The notes under the pieces are model-generated. The model made no database searches, had not been told where the DNA came from, and was given only the letters and a program-made list of their open reading frames with translations. From HGM04593 sp045654885 (lineage in GTDB: Bacteria > Bacteroidota > Bacteroidia > Bacteroidales > Bacteroidaceae), in contig JAZOOF010000058.1 of the NCBI GenBank assembly GCA_045654885.1, positions 1 through 64,000 on the forward strand: a DNA stretch of 64,000 nt, given 5' to 3'. A program made the position numbers and the translations under genes. Shown piece by piece: positions 45,639-54,804 of this stretch (positions are counted from its first letter, which is position 1; each line of letters opens with the position of its first letter).

Positions 45639-47021
45639 TTAATCCATAGCGTCCATTATGACACTTAAACTCTTTGCACGACTTTCGATTGTTGGAATAC
45701 GGTATGATATACCTACACATATGTTATCAAGCCCCACATATGTTTTCTTTCTTGTATCATACAATTCACCTTCCAGAACATTCTTTACGTTGTGGAACAC
45801 ATCATAGTGCAAAGGATAGACACCGGCACCCAAAGCAAACTCCATATTCCAACTGCCATCTGCACTGATTGGCATACGGTAACCTATGGATAGACCCCCA
45901 CCAAGTGTCGGGGTTTGTCCCTCATGATCCTGATATCTCCAATCACCATCAAATGCAAAGTTGTAGTAAGCAAACCCCATATGCGCACCAACGAACAATC
46001 CCTTTTGATTTCTCTTTGGCCAATAACGCAATTCGGGCTGAAGAGAGAAATTCCTGAACTTGATTGTTGACTTGAAGTAATCAAGAGCCGAATAAGATAC
46101 GGGAACACTCAATGAGAGATATTTGCCGAGGTCAAACTCAACGCCGACATTTGCATTCAGCATCGCCAGCCCAACGATGTTTGTCTTGACATACATATAG
46201 TGTGGTGTAGTGCACTCCAACAACGTTTTTATCGGTGAAAGCAATGCTTTTGGTTCATCTACCGGTTTATAATCCAAAGCCAAATCCTTTTCAAACAAGT
46301 TCTCACGCATAATGGCAAGGTCACTCTTTTTGGCTGTAATGACCATGTACGCGTTACGCATCTCACGGAAGAAAGTATTGAGCAGTATGCGCCAGGTCTT
46401 GCCATTGTCAAGTTTCTTCAGTTCTCCAATACGGCTGTCAAGCTGCTCACCCGTAGAACGGTTCTCACTCCTTACAATGTGTAGAATATCCTCTTTGTCA
46501 GGCATATCGGAATTGGCAACCATCGAGTCAAGTTCATTCCATGCAATGTAATGGTCACTTCTTATAATTTTCTTCTCCGGAATATCTATACGTTCGCGCA
46601 CATATTTCTCAAGCGCAGTCAAACGGGCATTACTCAACCATCGGTTAAAGCGCACACTACCCTCGGGAGATACGGCTCCACAGAACTCGACACTCACAAT
46701 TTCCACCATCTCATCGTTGGAAACCTTGTCTATCCACCTTACAATACTGTCAAGGACATAAGCATTATTCATGTAATTACGCTCAATCCTGTTCTTTGCA
46801 ACAACAAAACGGATATGCATCTCCTCACGTGTATACCCCTCGCCAGATATCGGATATTTGTTATCGGCAACATCAACGGCTTCAAAAGCCATAAGTTCTG
46901 TATTGGCAAACAACAAAGATAGCAGCAACATAAAAATGCCACGCAACAAAGGGTGTGAGGTAACAACAAACTTACCCAACCCCTTGCAAACCGCTATGTC
47001 TATTCTGCCATTTACCACCAT
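45639..47021 (-). CDS. DUF3575-type outer-membrane protein with OmpA-like part
   Basis: The frame gives 460 aa; the signal peptide seems to be LRGIFMLLLSLLFANTELMA, so either an internal start (near residue 31) or a long N-region is used. Residues about 70-180 recall an OmpA-like or DUF3868 domain (VSVEFCGAVSPEGSVRFNRW, SNARLTALEKYVRE). Residues about 280-460 form a DUF3575 barrel (KTNIVGLAMLNANVGVEFDL, GGGLSIGYRMPIS, ICVGISYRIPT). DUF3575 proteins accompany fimbrial operons in Bacteroidales and are thought to be envelope components. Here it lies between two fimbrillin-like genes and the Mfa2-like gene, in one transcript. Confidence 0.82.
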   Translation of the reverse strand: MVVNGRIDIAVCKGLGKFVVTSHPLLRGIFMLLLSLLFANTELMAFEAVDVADNKYPISGEGYTREEMHIRFVVAKNRIERNYMNNAYVLDSIVRWIDKVSNDEMVEIVSVEFCGAVSPEGSVRFNRWLSNARLTALEKYVRERIDIPEKKIIRSDHYIAWNELDSMVANSDMPDKEDILHIVRSENRSTGEQLDSRIGELKKLDNGKTWRILLNTFFREMRNAYMVITAKKSDLAIMRENLFEKDLALDYKPVDEPKALLSPIKTLLECTTPHYMYVKTNIVGLAMLNANVGVEFDLGKYLSLSVPVSYSALDYFKSTIKFRNFSLQPELRYWPKRNQKGLFVGAHMGFAYYNFAFDGDWRYQDHEGQTPTLGGGLSIGYRMPISADGSWNMEFALGAGVYPLHYDVFHNVKNVLEGELYDTRKKTYVGLDNICVGISYRIPTIESRAKSLSVIMDAMD

Positions 47022-47030
47022 AATACAATC

Positions 47031-48734
47031 TTATAACCCCATTGCACTCCTCAATTCTTCATAAGTATATTCCACACCTTCGCAAGTGATGGTACCTACC
47101 GATGCGCCCTCCTCTATTATCAGGAACTCCACATCAGTTGAAACAAGCTGCAATGAACCAACCTTTGCACCACTTTCAATCGTCATTGTAGTAGAGTATT
47201 CTTTACCACCATAAGGACAACGTGGTTCACAACATATAACTTTGTCAATTACAGTGCCTTTACCGATTGTCATCCATGAATGTTTGGTAGAATCACATGT
47301 TCCACAATACAGAGTATCGATAACCGCACCATAGATATTTACCACAGCATGTGTCCAGGCAAAAAAAGTGCCAAAGACACCACCATTGACAACTGCATCC
47401 GATTCATTTCGTACTCCAATGTCAACCGGTATCAATTTGTGTTTAAGACCATGCTTTTTGTCAACAACAGAGTCATTGAGCGATGTTGCTCCGGTCATCA
47501 CACAATTGTTGAGCACAGTATTGCCATATGCAATGCATGCCGGTGAGAAGAACCACTCATGACACTCTATTGATGAAGAAGCACACAAATCCTTATATAC
47601 CACATTGTTCAACTCGTTGTTATAATTGACATATGATGAACCGCGATACTCGCCCAGCTCAATAGTCCATATATCCCCTGTGATAAACACATTGTTCAAT
47701 GTCATCTTCTGGCCATTTTCACTTGCGAAATTCAATGCGTCATGCCCCGACATATTGTATATCCTGTTCTCAATTACTGTATCAGCCGAGATATTGTGAT
47801 ATACACTGTTGGCTGCCGAATATTGACGCAAATTCAACTCTCCATTGTTTGAAATGACCTGCCCGACAACATCCGTACGGTTATTTCTTTTGATTTCAAC
47901 GACACTATTTGCCTCATTCTCGTACATCACAGCCCTATCATCAGAATCTACAAAAAAGAAATCGGCCCTGTGGCTTGTAGGTTCATTACCTGCAAGGACA
48001 TACGACATTGACAAATAAACATATTCCTCGTCAACACCATTACCGTCCAAATCGGTATAATATCTTTCCGTCGGGATTTCTGACGATGCAAACGAAGCAT
48101 CAACAGAACCCGAAACTTCACCGGTAAACATGTCCATTGTATTCGGCACGTCACGTATTATAGCACATGACTTCTCAACATCGAACCCATGGAACTCCTT
48201 CACATATTCCCAATCAAAAGGATATGCCACAGCATTTACCTGAGCGAATGGTCGCTTTAGAACAACACTCTTCACACTGCCATCCACAACAAAACTCTCG
48301 GTCAATCCGTAAAAAGCATCACGCTTGTCATCATTTCCGGCTCCGCTGTAGTCCACAATCAGCTTCATATCCTCGGTCAGTGTGTAGGCATCACATTCGC
48401 TGTTATATGCCCAGAAGAACGCCTTATAGCTTTGCCCTTCGACCAACGACACATTCATTTTAAGAATACCACCGTTCAACAATGCTGCAACATTTCTTTT
48501 GACAGCATTCTTCACCACAATGGTACCGTCATTGGCAAAAATGGTATACACCAATTCATCAACACTGTTTCCATCGCTTATTGCACGCGTTGCTCCATTG
48601 CCGTCGGTCTCGAGCATAAAGACCAACTCAACATCACGTACTGCAGAGGAGGGCACGATATCCCTCTCGGCACATGATACCGAGAAGATTGCAATGACAA
48701 CAAACAGCAAAATATAGAAAACAGTCCTTTTCAT
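47031..48734 (-). CDS. Fimbrillin-like lipoprotein with beta-helix-like C-terminal domain
   Basis: This 567-aa protein starts at ATG 48734 (MKRTVFYILLFVVIAIFSVSC). The N-terminal 300 residues match the operon theme: TRAISDGNSVDELVYTIF, YKAFFWAYNS, DKRDAFYGLTESF, VVLKRPFAQVNAVAYPFD, KRNNRTDVVGQVIS. The C-terminal 260 residues are a run of short Asn- and Val-rich turns (NNVFITGDIWTIEL, VLNNCVMTGATSLND, VNGGVFGTFFAWTHAVVNIY, AVIDTLYCG, GAKVGSLQLVS) typical of a right-handed beta-helix. It is paralogous to the next gene upstream. It is perhaps a surface tip or passenger protein (inference). Confidence 0.8.
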   Translation of the reverse strand: MKRTVFYILLFVVIAIFSVSCAERDIVPSSAVRDVELVFMLETDGNGATRAISDGNSVDELVYTIFANDGTIVVKNAVKRNVAALLNGGILKMNVSLVEGQSYKAFFWAYNSECDAYTLTEDMKLIVDYSGAGNDDKRDAFYGLTESFVVDGSVKSVVLKRPFAQVNAVAYPFDWEYVKEFHGFDVEKSCAIIRDVPNTMDMFTGEVSGSVDASFASSEIPTERYYTDLDGNGVDEEYVYLSMSYVLAGNEPTSHRADFFFVDSDDRAVMYENEANSVVEIKRNNRTDVVGQVISNNGELNLRQYSAANSVYHNISADTVIENRIYNMSGHDALNFASENGQKMTLNNVFITGDIWTIELGEYRGSSYVNYNNELNNVVYKDLCASSSIECHEWFFSPACIAYGNTVLNNCVMTGATSLNDSVVDKKHGLKHKLIPVDIGVRNESDAVVNGGVFGTFFAWTHAVVNIYGAVIDTLYCGTCDSTKHSWMTIGKGTVIDKVICCEPRCPYGGKEYSTTMTIESGAKVGSLQLVSTDVEFLIIEEGASVGTITCEGVEYTYEELRSAMGL

Positions 48735-48775
48735 CAGAATATATACAATATTAATCAACCGCTATTTTTTTGATT

Positions 48776-50551
48776 TCAGACAGCTTCATTGATAATAGAA
48801 TCAATTATAGCTCCGTCTTCAATTACCACATCCAGATTGCCGTTTACATCATACCTGCCACGACCATTCATATCAAGGGTACCAATCTTGGCTCCAGACT
48901 TAATAATGAGTGATGGAGCCCAAGGAGTAGCTTTCCAATGCTTTCTGCCATCATCACCAGTGTATGATTTTGCAGTACTTGAACTTGATACAAAGATAGT
49001 TTCCACTTCAGAGCCGGCATTTATGGTTACATGCGCATTGGAGTCGGACTGATTGTGAGTGCTGCAACGCAAATACTCGACTTTGGTATTGTTGAGTGTA
49101 ATCTGTGAGTGGCTCCATGCGTACATTGTACCAATGGTACAGTCATTGAACACAGCCTTGCTGTCATTGGGGACGCCACAATCATAAGGCAGCACCTCGT
49201 AATAGTCATAACCCTTATCTGCAGTCTGTTGTGCATAGGTTTCTACCAAACATGTAGTACCCGTAAATTCACAATCATACAATGTAGATTCACCGCGGAG
49301 GAAAATCAGCGGAGCCATGTAATCTACAGATGCCACATTTGTAATACCTTTCGAGTGAGTCACCACCATATCCTTTGCAACGACATTTGTAAGAATATTG
49401 GTAAATGGTACTACAACCTGGCCCTTCTCATTTTTAACATAATCGCCAAAAGCTATATATTGTACCTTGCCAGAGAACTCGATATTCTTGAATGTCAACA
49501 GATTATTGTTCTCCGATGTAAATGTAGCCCACTCTTGTGTATTGAAAGCAAACACTTTATCCACAATTTCAGTATCCTCGCTGAAATTGTAGTAAAGACC
49601 TGCAGAATTGATTGTCTCGCCCTCGTATGAAGGATCAATCTTTATATTGAACGAAACATTACCGGTGAGTATCTGACCTACAATATTTGTACGCCAATTA
49701 CGCTTTACCGGCACAGTCTCAAGTCCACCATTGAATTCAATACGCTTTGTCTCATCCTCATTTGTAAAGCCGAACGACATCTCATGCACTGAGCCCTCGG
49801 GTGTTGCAAGCAGATATGACATTGACAGATACTCATATACCTCGCTAGTGCCATTCTCATCTACATCGACAAGAAGATTCTCAGCAGGTCTTGCAGCAAG
49901 AGTATAAGTAACATCAACCTCACCGGCAGTTTTTCCGTCGAGAAGGTTGATAGAGTTAGGAACACTCTTGATGATTGCACTTGACTTTGCGATGTCAACA
50001 CCTGCTTCACGTGCATGTTCCATATCATATGAATAAGCACCTACGTTAACCTGAGCGAATGGACGTCTGAGCACAACGGACACAGATGTATTGTAATCGA
50101 CCTTGAACTGTTCTGTGCACGCAAAGAAAGCATCGCGTGACTCATCATTGTTGATGCCTGTGTAATCAATGGTAACATTCATGTCGTCAGCCACATCATA
50201 TGCCTGACAGTCGGGATTCTGTGCCCAAAAAACTACACGGTATACGTTACCCTTTGGCAAGGAGATAGACATTTCGTAACCTTTAGCAGTCAACAATGAA
50301 GAAATATTTCCCTTGACAGCCTTAGGTATAACAAGTTGGGCATTCTCATCAAACACAGCATACATCAACTGTGTAGCACCTGTTCCATCACTGATTGCGC
50401 GAGACGAATGCACGGCTTCTACATCAAGTACAAATGAAACCTCCACTGCACCATCATTCGGCAACTCTCCATTAAAATCGTCATTGTTGCATGAAACACT
50501 CAGTAAACTCAATGACAAAAGCATTGAAATGGTTAAGAAAAACTTTGACAT
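48776..50551 (-). CDS. Fimbrillin-like lipoprotein with beta-helix-like C-terminal domain (paralogue)
   Basis: This 591-aa protein starts at ATG 50551 (MSKFFLTISMLLSLSLLSVSC). It has the same order as its downstream paralogue: SRAISDGTGATQLMYAVFDE, YRVVFWAQNPD, ESRDAFFACTEQF, VVLRRPFAQVNVGAYSYD, VKRNWRTNIVGQIL. A C-terminal beta-helix-like stretch of about 270 residues follows (TFKNIEFSGKVQYIAFGDY, STLYDCEFTGTTCLVE, KAVFNDCTIGTMYAWSHSQI, IIKSGAKIGTLDM). It is the promoter-proximal gene of the operon, 56 nt of leader after the likely start of transcription. The long internal repeats and surface signals suggest a cell-surface adhesin. Confidence 0.8.
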   Translation of the reverse strand: MSKFFLTISMLLSLSLLSVSCNNDDFNGELPNDGAVEVSFVLDVEAVHSSRAISDGTGATQLMYAVFDENAQLVIPKAVKGNISSLLTAKGYEMSISLPKGNVYRVVFWAQNPDCQAYDVADDMNVTIDYTGINNDESRDAFFACTEQFKVDYNTSVSVVLRRPFAQVNVGAYSYDMEHAREAGVDIAKSSAIIKSVPNSINLLDGKTAGEVDVTYTLAARPAENLLVDVDENGTSEVYEYLSMSYLLATPEGSVHEMSFGFTNEDETKRIEFNGGLETVPVKRNWRTNIVGQILTGNVSFNIKIDPSYEGETINSAGLYYNFSEDTEIVDKVFAFNTQEWATFTSENNNLLTFKNIEFSGKVQYIAFGDYVKNEKGQVVVPFTNILTNVVAKDMVVTHSKGITNVASVDYMAPLIFLRGESTLYDCEFTGTTCLVETYAQQTADKGYDYYEVLPYDCGVPNDSKAVFNDCTIGTMYAWSHSQITLNNTKVEYLRCSTHNQSDSNAHVTINAGSEVETIFVSSSSTAKSYTGDDGRKHWKATPWAPSLIIKSGAKIGTLDMNGRGRYDVNGNLDVVIEDGAIIDSIINEAV

Positions 50552-50613
50552 AATATTACTATTATTTAACAGTATTTGCAACGGCACATACTTGTGTTAA
50601 AAATATTTATATA

Positions 50614-50644
50614 CAAAATTAATCAACATATATAAGAAAACAAA
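50614..50644 (-). promoter_or_regulatory. Promoter of the fimbrillin operon
   Basis: On the minus strand: TTTG (50641-50644), 19 nt, then TAATTTTG (50614-50621), a full consensus match. No inverted repeats flanking it were seen, so promoter inversion is not supported. Confidence 0.7.
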
Positions 50645-50989
50645 ACACATATTAAAAAAAATGTTAATTTGATATTATCATTTCCAATTATATTCCTTTT
50701 CACCGAATATAATTTTAGCAATAAAATTAAAGTCCAAATCAATTAAGAGCGATACAACAAAGCAATTTAAAGAAACGGGCAATAAACCATTTTGGCAAAA
50801 TCTACAATTACAATCCAATATCGTATGGTAAAAAAACTATAATATCCATCCATATTAACCAAGTTCGGAATAAAATACGAAAGAGTCTTAAAATGGCATA
50901 AAATAAAAACCATTTAAATACAGGTTTTGTTTGAAGAGTACAACAGTTCCAAAAAACAACATTTTATTAACCATTTAAAAAGAGAGAAA
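50645..50989. other. AT-rich divergent spacer before gadB
   Basis: These 345 bases are very AT-rich, with no gene. They separate the fimbrillin operon from gadB. No clear TAnnTTTG box was found on the plus strand. An AAAGAGAGAAA purine stretch just before ATG 50990 could serve as ribosome-binding region. Confidence 0.4.
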
Positions 50990-52414
50990 ATGATGAAAGA
51001 GGAAAATTGCAAGACAACGATGTGTGCACCGGTGTTCGGTTCACAGGAGATGCTCAAGAGCGCACCTTGTGACAAGATACCACAGCATTCCACCACCCCC
51101 GAAATCGCCTATCGCATGGTGAAGGACGAGACTATAGCACAAACCCAGCCACGCTTGAACATGGCAACATTTGTGACAACATATATGGACCCTTACGCCA
51201 CCAAGCTGATGAACGATGCCATTGACATCAACTACATCGACGAGACCGAGTACCCGCGCGTTGCAGTGATGTGTGCCAAGTGCATCAACATCATCGCCAA
51301 CCTGTGGAACACCCCCGAGCAGGCCAAGTGGAAAGCCGGAGCGCTGGGCATAGGTTCGAGCGAAGCCTGCATGCTTGGTGGCGTGGCGGCATGGCAGCGA
51401 TGGAAAAAGCGCCGCACAGCCCAGGGCAAGCCATGCGACAAACCAAACTTTGTCATCTCGGCAGCCTACCAGGTGGTGTGGGAGAAGTTCGCGCAGCTGT
51501 GGCAGATTGAGATGCGCACCGTGCCTCTCAGCAGCCAGAAACTCACCCTCGACCCCAAAGATGCCATTGCCATGTGCGACGAGAACACCATCTGCGTTGT
51601 CCCCATCATGGGCGTGACATGGACCGGACTCAACGACGATGTCAAAGCGCTCAACGACGCGCTCGACGAGTACAACAAGAAGACCGGCTACGACATCCCC
51701 ATCCATGTCGATGCTGCATCGGGCGGTTTCATCATGCCGTTCCTGAAGCCCGAGCTCGAGTGGGACTTCCGCCTCAAGTGGGTACTCTCCATCAGCACCA
51801 GCGGCCACAAGTACGGCCTTGTATACCCCGGTCTCGGTTGGATTGTGTGGAAAGACAAGAAATTCCTCCCCGACAGCATGTCGTTCAGCGTCAACTACCT
51901 GGGCGCCGACGTAACACAGGTGGGATTGAACTTCTCGCGCCCTGCAGCACAGATTCTTGGCCAGTACTACCAGTTCATCCGCTTGGGCTTCGATGGCTAC
52001 AAGGAGATACAGCACAACTCAATGGAGGTGGCAAAGTACCTGCATAGCGAGATTGGCAAGATGAAACCGTTCCAGAACTACAGCACCGAGGTGTGCAACC
52101 CGCTGTTCATCTGGGAGATGAAGAAGGAGCATGCAAAGCAGGCAAAGTGGACACTCTATGACTTGCAGGACAAGCTGCGCCAGAACGGTTGGATGGTACC
52201 CGCCTACACCTTGCCAAAGACGCTGGAGACAACCATCGTCATGCGCATCGTGGTGCGCCAGGGCTTCAGCCGCGACATGGCCGACCAGTTGCTTGCTGAC
52301 ATTCAGGCCGCTGTAGCCGAACTTGAGAAGCTGCAGTACCCCACACCGTCGCGCCTCAGCATCGAGAGCAACATCAAGGTAAAGGGCACAGTGTACACCC
52401 ACACGGGAAAGTAA
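50990..52414 (+). CDS. gadB: Glutamate decarboxylase
   Basis: The 474-aa protein uses ATG 50990 or 50993; an in-frame TTG at 50927 would add 21 residues without GAD similarity. Motifs of the PLP-dependent GadA/GadB group are clear: MVKDETIAQTQPRLNMATF, GIGSSEACMLGGVAAWQRWK, IHVDAASGGFIMPFL, and the PLP lysine in SISTSGHKYGLVYPG near residue 277. It converts glutamate and a proton to GABA and CO2, the core of glutamate-dependent acid resistance. The next gene, glutaminase, supplies glutamate. Codon usage is strongly biased toward C-ending codons, suggesting high expression. Confidence 0.96.
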   Translation: MMKEENCKTTMCAPVFGSQEMLKSAPCDKIPQHSTTPEIAYRMVKDETIAQTQPRLNMATFVTTYMDPYATKLMNDAIDINYIDETEYPRVAVMCAKCINIIANLWNTPEQAKWKAGALGIGSSEACMLGGVAAWQRWKKRRTAQGKPCDKPNFVISAAYQVVWEKFAQLWQIEMRTVPLSSQKLTLDPKDAIAMCDENTICVVPIMGVTWTGLNDDVKALNDALDEYNKKTGYDIPIHVDAASGGFIMPFLKPELEWDFRLKWVLSISTSGHKYGLVYPGLGWIVWKDKKFLPDSMSFSVNYLGADVTQVGLNFSRPAAQILGQYYQFIRLGFDGYKEIQHNSMEVAKYLHSEIGKMKPFQNYSTEVCNPLFIWEMKKEHAKQAKWTLYDLQDKLRQNGWMVPAYTLPKTLETTIVMRIVVRQGFSRDMADQLLADIQAAVAELEKLQYPTPSRLSIESNIKVKGTVYTHTGK

Positions 52415-52433
52415 CAAATAATCCCTCATGCAG

Positions 52434-52502
52434 TGTCATCCTGAACGTATGTGAAGGATCTATGTGTCTCAAAAAAGATACTTCGCTACGCTCAGTATGA
52501 CA
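52434..52502. repeat. Dispersed palindrome, second subfamily
   Basis: The left end is TGTCATCCTGAACGTATGTG, then AAGGATCT. The right end is AAGATACTTCGCTACGCTC, then AGTATGACA. It has the same two-part inverted structure as the main family but a variant core. It lies within the gadB-glsA spacer. Confidence 0.7.
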
Positions 52503-52551
52503 ATTCGCACAACAGGCAATTACAACAAAAAACCTATAACAAGAAAAATTT

Positions 52552-53541
52552 ATGGACAGGGATAGAAGGATAACACGCGAGGAACTGAAGGCAGCCCTCT
52601 ATGAGGCATACAGGAAGTTCAAGAACGAGAACAGCGGCAAGAATGCCGACTACATACCTTATCTTGCCAACGTTGACAAAGACCTTTTCGGCATATCAAT
52701 TTGCCTTAAGGACGGCGAGGTGCTCACAGTGGGTGACTGTAACTATCGGTTCGGCATTGAGTCAATATCCAAGGTGGCAACAGCACTGCTGGTGCTCAAG
52801 GAGTACGGACCCGAAACAATCATCGACATGATTGGTGCAGACGCAACCGGAATGCCGTTCAATTCCATACTCGCCATACTGCTCGAGAACGAGCACCCTT
52901 CTACCCCTTTGGTAAATGCAGGGGCTATATCTGCCGTCAGCATGGTCAGCCCGGTTGGAAACAGCCGCGGGAAGTGGGAGAGAATTGTGCAGAACATTAC
53001 CGAGCTATGCGGCAGCGAGCCGCAGCTTATAAACGAGCTCTACAGGTCCGAGAGCGTGAGCAACCACAACAACCGCGCCATAGCGTGGCTGCTTAAAGGT
53101 TACGACCGCATATATGACGACCCCGAATTGTCACTCGACCTGTACACACGCCAATGCTCGCTTGGTGTTACAGCTACACAGCTCTCTACCATGGCAGCGA
53201 CCATAGCCTTCGGCGGATATAACCCTGTGACAAAAAGGAGAGTCTTCCCCTCTGCGCTCAGCGAGAAGATAACATCCATGATTGCAAGTGTCGGAATGTA
53301 TGAATACACCGGCGACTGGATGTTCAGGACAGGCATACCGGCCAAATCGGGCGTGGGCGGCGGTATCATTGGTGTACTTCCCGGCATCTTTGGCATAGCC
53401 GCATTCGCGCCACCAATAGACAAAGCCGGCAACTCAGTGAAGGCACAGCTTGCCATCCGCTACATTATGGAGGAGCTGCGGCTCCACATCTTCAACGGCG
53501 AACGCGCAGTGATGGTAGAACACCAACCGGCTCCTGTATAA
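52552..53541 (+). CDS. glsA: Glutaminase A
   Basis: This 329-aa protein is a serine-dependent beta-lactamase-fold glutaminase. It carries the GIESISKVATALLVL motif near residue 70 (S-x-x-K), NAGAISAVSM, the VSNHNNRAIAWLL segment with catalytic Tyr/Asn neighbours, and the C-terminal GIPAKSGVGGGIIGVLPG (K-S-G motif). Length is normal. It hydrolyses glutamine to glutamate and ammonia, which both feeds GadB and consumes protons. It sits 137 nt downstream of gadB, with a palindromic repeat between them. The gadC antiporter often found with this pair is not in the window. Confidence 0.95.
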   Translation: MDRDRRITREELKAALYEAYRKFKNENSGKNADYIPYLANVDKDLFGISICLKDGEVLTVGDCNYRFGIESISKVATALLVLKEYGPETIIDMIGADATGMPFNSILAILLENEHPSTPLVNAGAISAVSMVSPVGNSRGKWERIVQNITELCGSEPQLINELYRSESVSNHNNRAIAWLLKGYDRIYDDPELSLDLYTRQCSLGVTATQLSTMAATIAFGGYNPVTKRRVFPSALSEKITSMIASVGMYEYTGDWMFRTGIPAKSGVGGGIIGVLPGIFGIAAFAPPIDKAGNSVKAQLAIRYIMEELRLHIFNGERAVMVEHQPAPV

Positions 53542-53584
53542 ATGATAAGAGGATAGACTTCATTGGTCTATCCTCTTATCATTT
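53540..53584. terminator. Very strong terminator after glsA
   Basis: A 19-bp perfect stem starts AAATGATAAGAGG at 53540 and is mirrored at 53566-53584 around TTCATTG. It overlaps the glsA stop. Confidence 0.92.
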
Positions 53585-53603
53585 ATATTAATATCTGCGG
53601 ATA

Positions 53604-53704
53604 TGTCATTTCTCGGGCAAGTGCCCTCAACAACACGTCTAAGCGTAGTGGAGAATCCCCTAAAAATGCGATAATAAAGATGCTTCGCTACTCTCAGCAT
53701 GACA
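53604..53704. repeat. Dispersed palindrome variant
   Basis: The left end begins TGTCATTTCTCGGG. The right end reads AGATGCTTCGCTACTC, then TCAGCATGACA. It belongs with the subfamily at 52434 and 28201. Confidence 0.6.
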
Positions 53705-53776
53705 ATACACGCTATATAAACATCTATATTAACGTTAGTTCGAAATAACAATTCATACTGATATTTTATTGTATTC

Positions 53777-53911
53777 TGTCATTTCGACCATACCTTGGTA
53801 AAATATTAAAAGATGTTTTCGATGAGCGATAGCGAACTAACGAACGTGAGAAATCTTTTATTTCGCGATATTTTTTGAGATCCCTCGTCGCTACGCTCTG
53901 TCGGGATGACA
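53777..53911. repeat. Dispersed imperfect palindrome, copy C
   Basis: The left end is TGTCATTTCGACC. The middle contains ACGAACGTGAGAAATC. The right end is GAGATCCCTCGTCGCTACG, finishing TCGGGATGACA. It is the longest copy of the main family, in the gap between glsA and the nitroreductase gene. Confidence 0.8.
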
Positions 53912-53961
53912 GGTTCGCGATTTGATTTAGATTATATCGAACTCAAGTTATATTATTATTT

Positions 53962-54651
53962 TCAATCAATATACTTTACCTTTCCAAAATCCCTTGGCTT
54001 CGCCTCGGGCATATCACCCTCGGGGTAACCCATTGAAATACACAAAGAGAGTTCATATCCCTCGCTGAAACCGAGCTTTGACAAAACCTGCTCGTTACCC
54101 TCTGCCATAAGTATATAACGCACCGGGCTACCCAGGCAAACAGTGCCTACACCAAGAGCATTTGCCGAGAGCATCATATTCTCGGCCAACAAGCCACAGT
54201 CGTATGCCGAAAAATCGTAACCCTTGTCACGGGCAATGAACACCCACACAGGAGCATTGTAGAAACAACCCGCAGCACGCTCGCCACCAACGGTTGCCAT
54301 CAGAGCCTTAATCTCGTTCTGCAACTCGGGATTCTCCACCACGCGCACCTCCCACGACTGCTTGTTCTGTCCGTTAGGAGCATTGATACCACACTCCATA
54401 ATCCGGTTCAACACCTCGCGAGGCACAGCCTGCTGCTTGTAGTTCCTTATACTGCGGCGCGACATCATATTATCAATCACCGCCGTGCTTTTGCATTCAC
54501 TCTTTTCCATACACTCCTTTTTTGTACACTCTGTGGCACACTCGCCGCCACCATTACACTCTTTCTTGCATGCAGCATCACCGCCACCACATGCAACGGC
54601 AGCCACCAATGACACACCGCAAGCCAAAGTCTTGAACAATTTCATACGCAT
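53962..54651 (-). CDS. Nitroreductase-family lipoprotein with Cys-rich spacer
   Basis: From ATG 54651 the product is 229 aa (an alternative ATG is at 54645). The signal MKLFKTLACGVSLVAAVAC ends in a lipobox cysteine. A spacer of about 30 residues follows with seven further cysteines (KKECNGGGECATEC, TKKECMEKSEC). The rest is an FMN-dependent nitroreductase domain: MSRRSIRNYKQQAVP (FMN binding), INAPNGQNKQSWEVRVVE, ENMMLSANALGVGTVCLG, and GYPEGDMPEAKPRD. Such enzymes are normally cytoplasmic; a lipid-anchored form is seen in Bacteroidales. The cysteine-rich spacer could bind metal or form disulfides (inference). Confidence 0.88.
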   Translation of the reverse strand: MRMKLFKTLACGVSLVAAVACGGGDAACKKECNGGGECATECTKKECMEKSECKSTAVIDNMMSRRSIRNYKQQAVPREVLNRIMECGINAPNGQNKQSWEVRVVENPELQNEIKALMATVGGERAAGCFYNAPVWVFIARDKGYDFSAYDCGLLAENMMLSANALGVGTVCLGSPVRYILMAEGNEQVLSKLGFSEGYELSLCISMGYPEGDMPEAKPRDFGKVKYID

Positions 54652-54669
54652 TACGTTTAATACACCTTG

Positions 54670-54698
54670 CGAAGATAACAACCTTTCACATTTTCAAA
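54670..54698 (-). promoter_or_regulatory. Probable promoter of nitroreductase gene
   Basis: On the minus strand: TTTG (54695-54698), 17 nt, then TATCTTCG (54670-54677), one base from TATCTTTG. The same TATCTTCG form appears at 57420-57427, 36997-37004 and 34393-34400. Confidence 0.45.
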
Positions 54699-54804
54699 GA
54701 AAAATGTTGCTTATTTTTTGTTAAATGATAGGAAACGTCATCCTTAGCAAAGAAATAGCGCTGTTAACAATCATTCAACGATAAGGTACAATTTGTGCAA
54801 AACA

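Noticed and set aside
50600..50990. Invertible promoter for the fimbrillin operon
   Set aside because: I found no inverted repeats flanking the promoter and no recombinase gene nearby.
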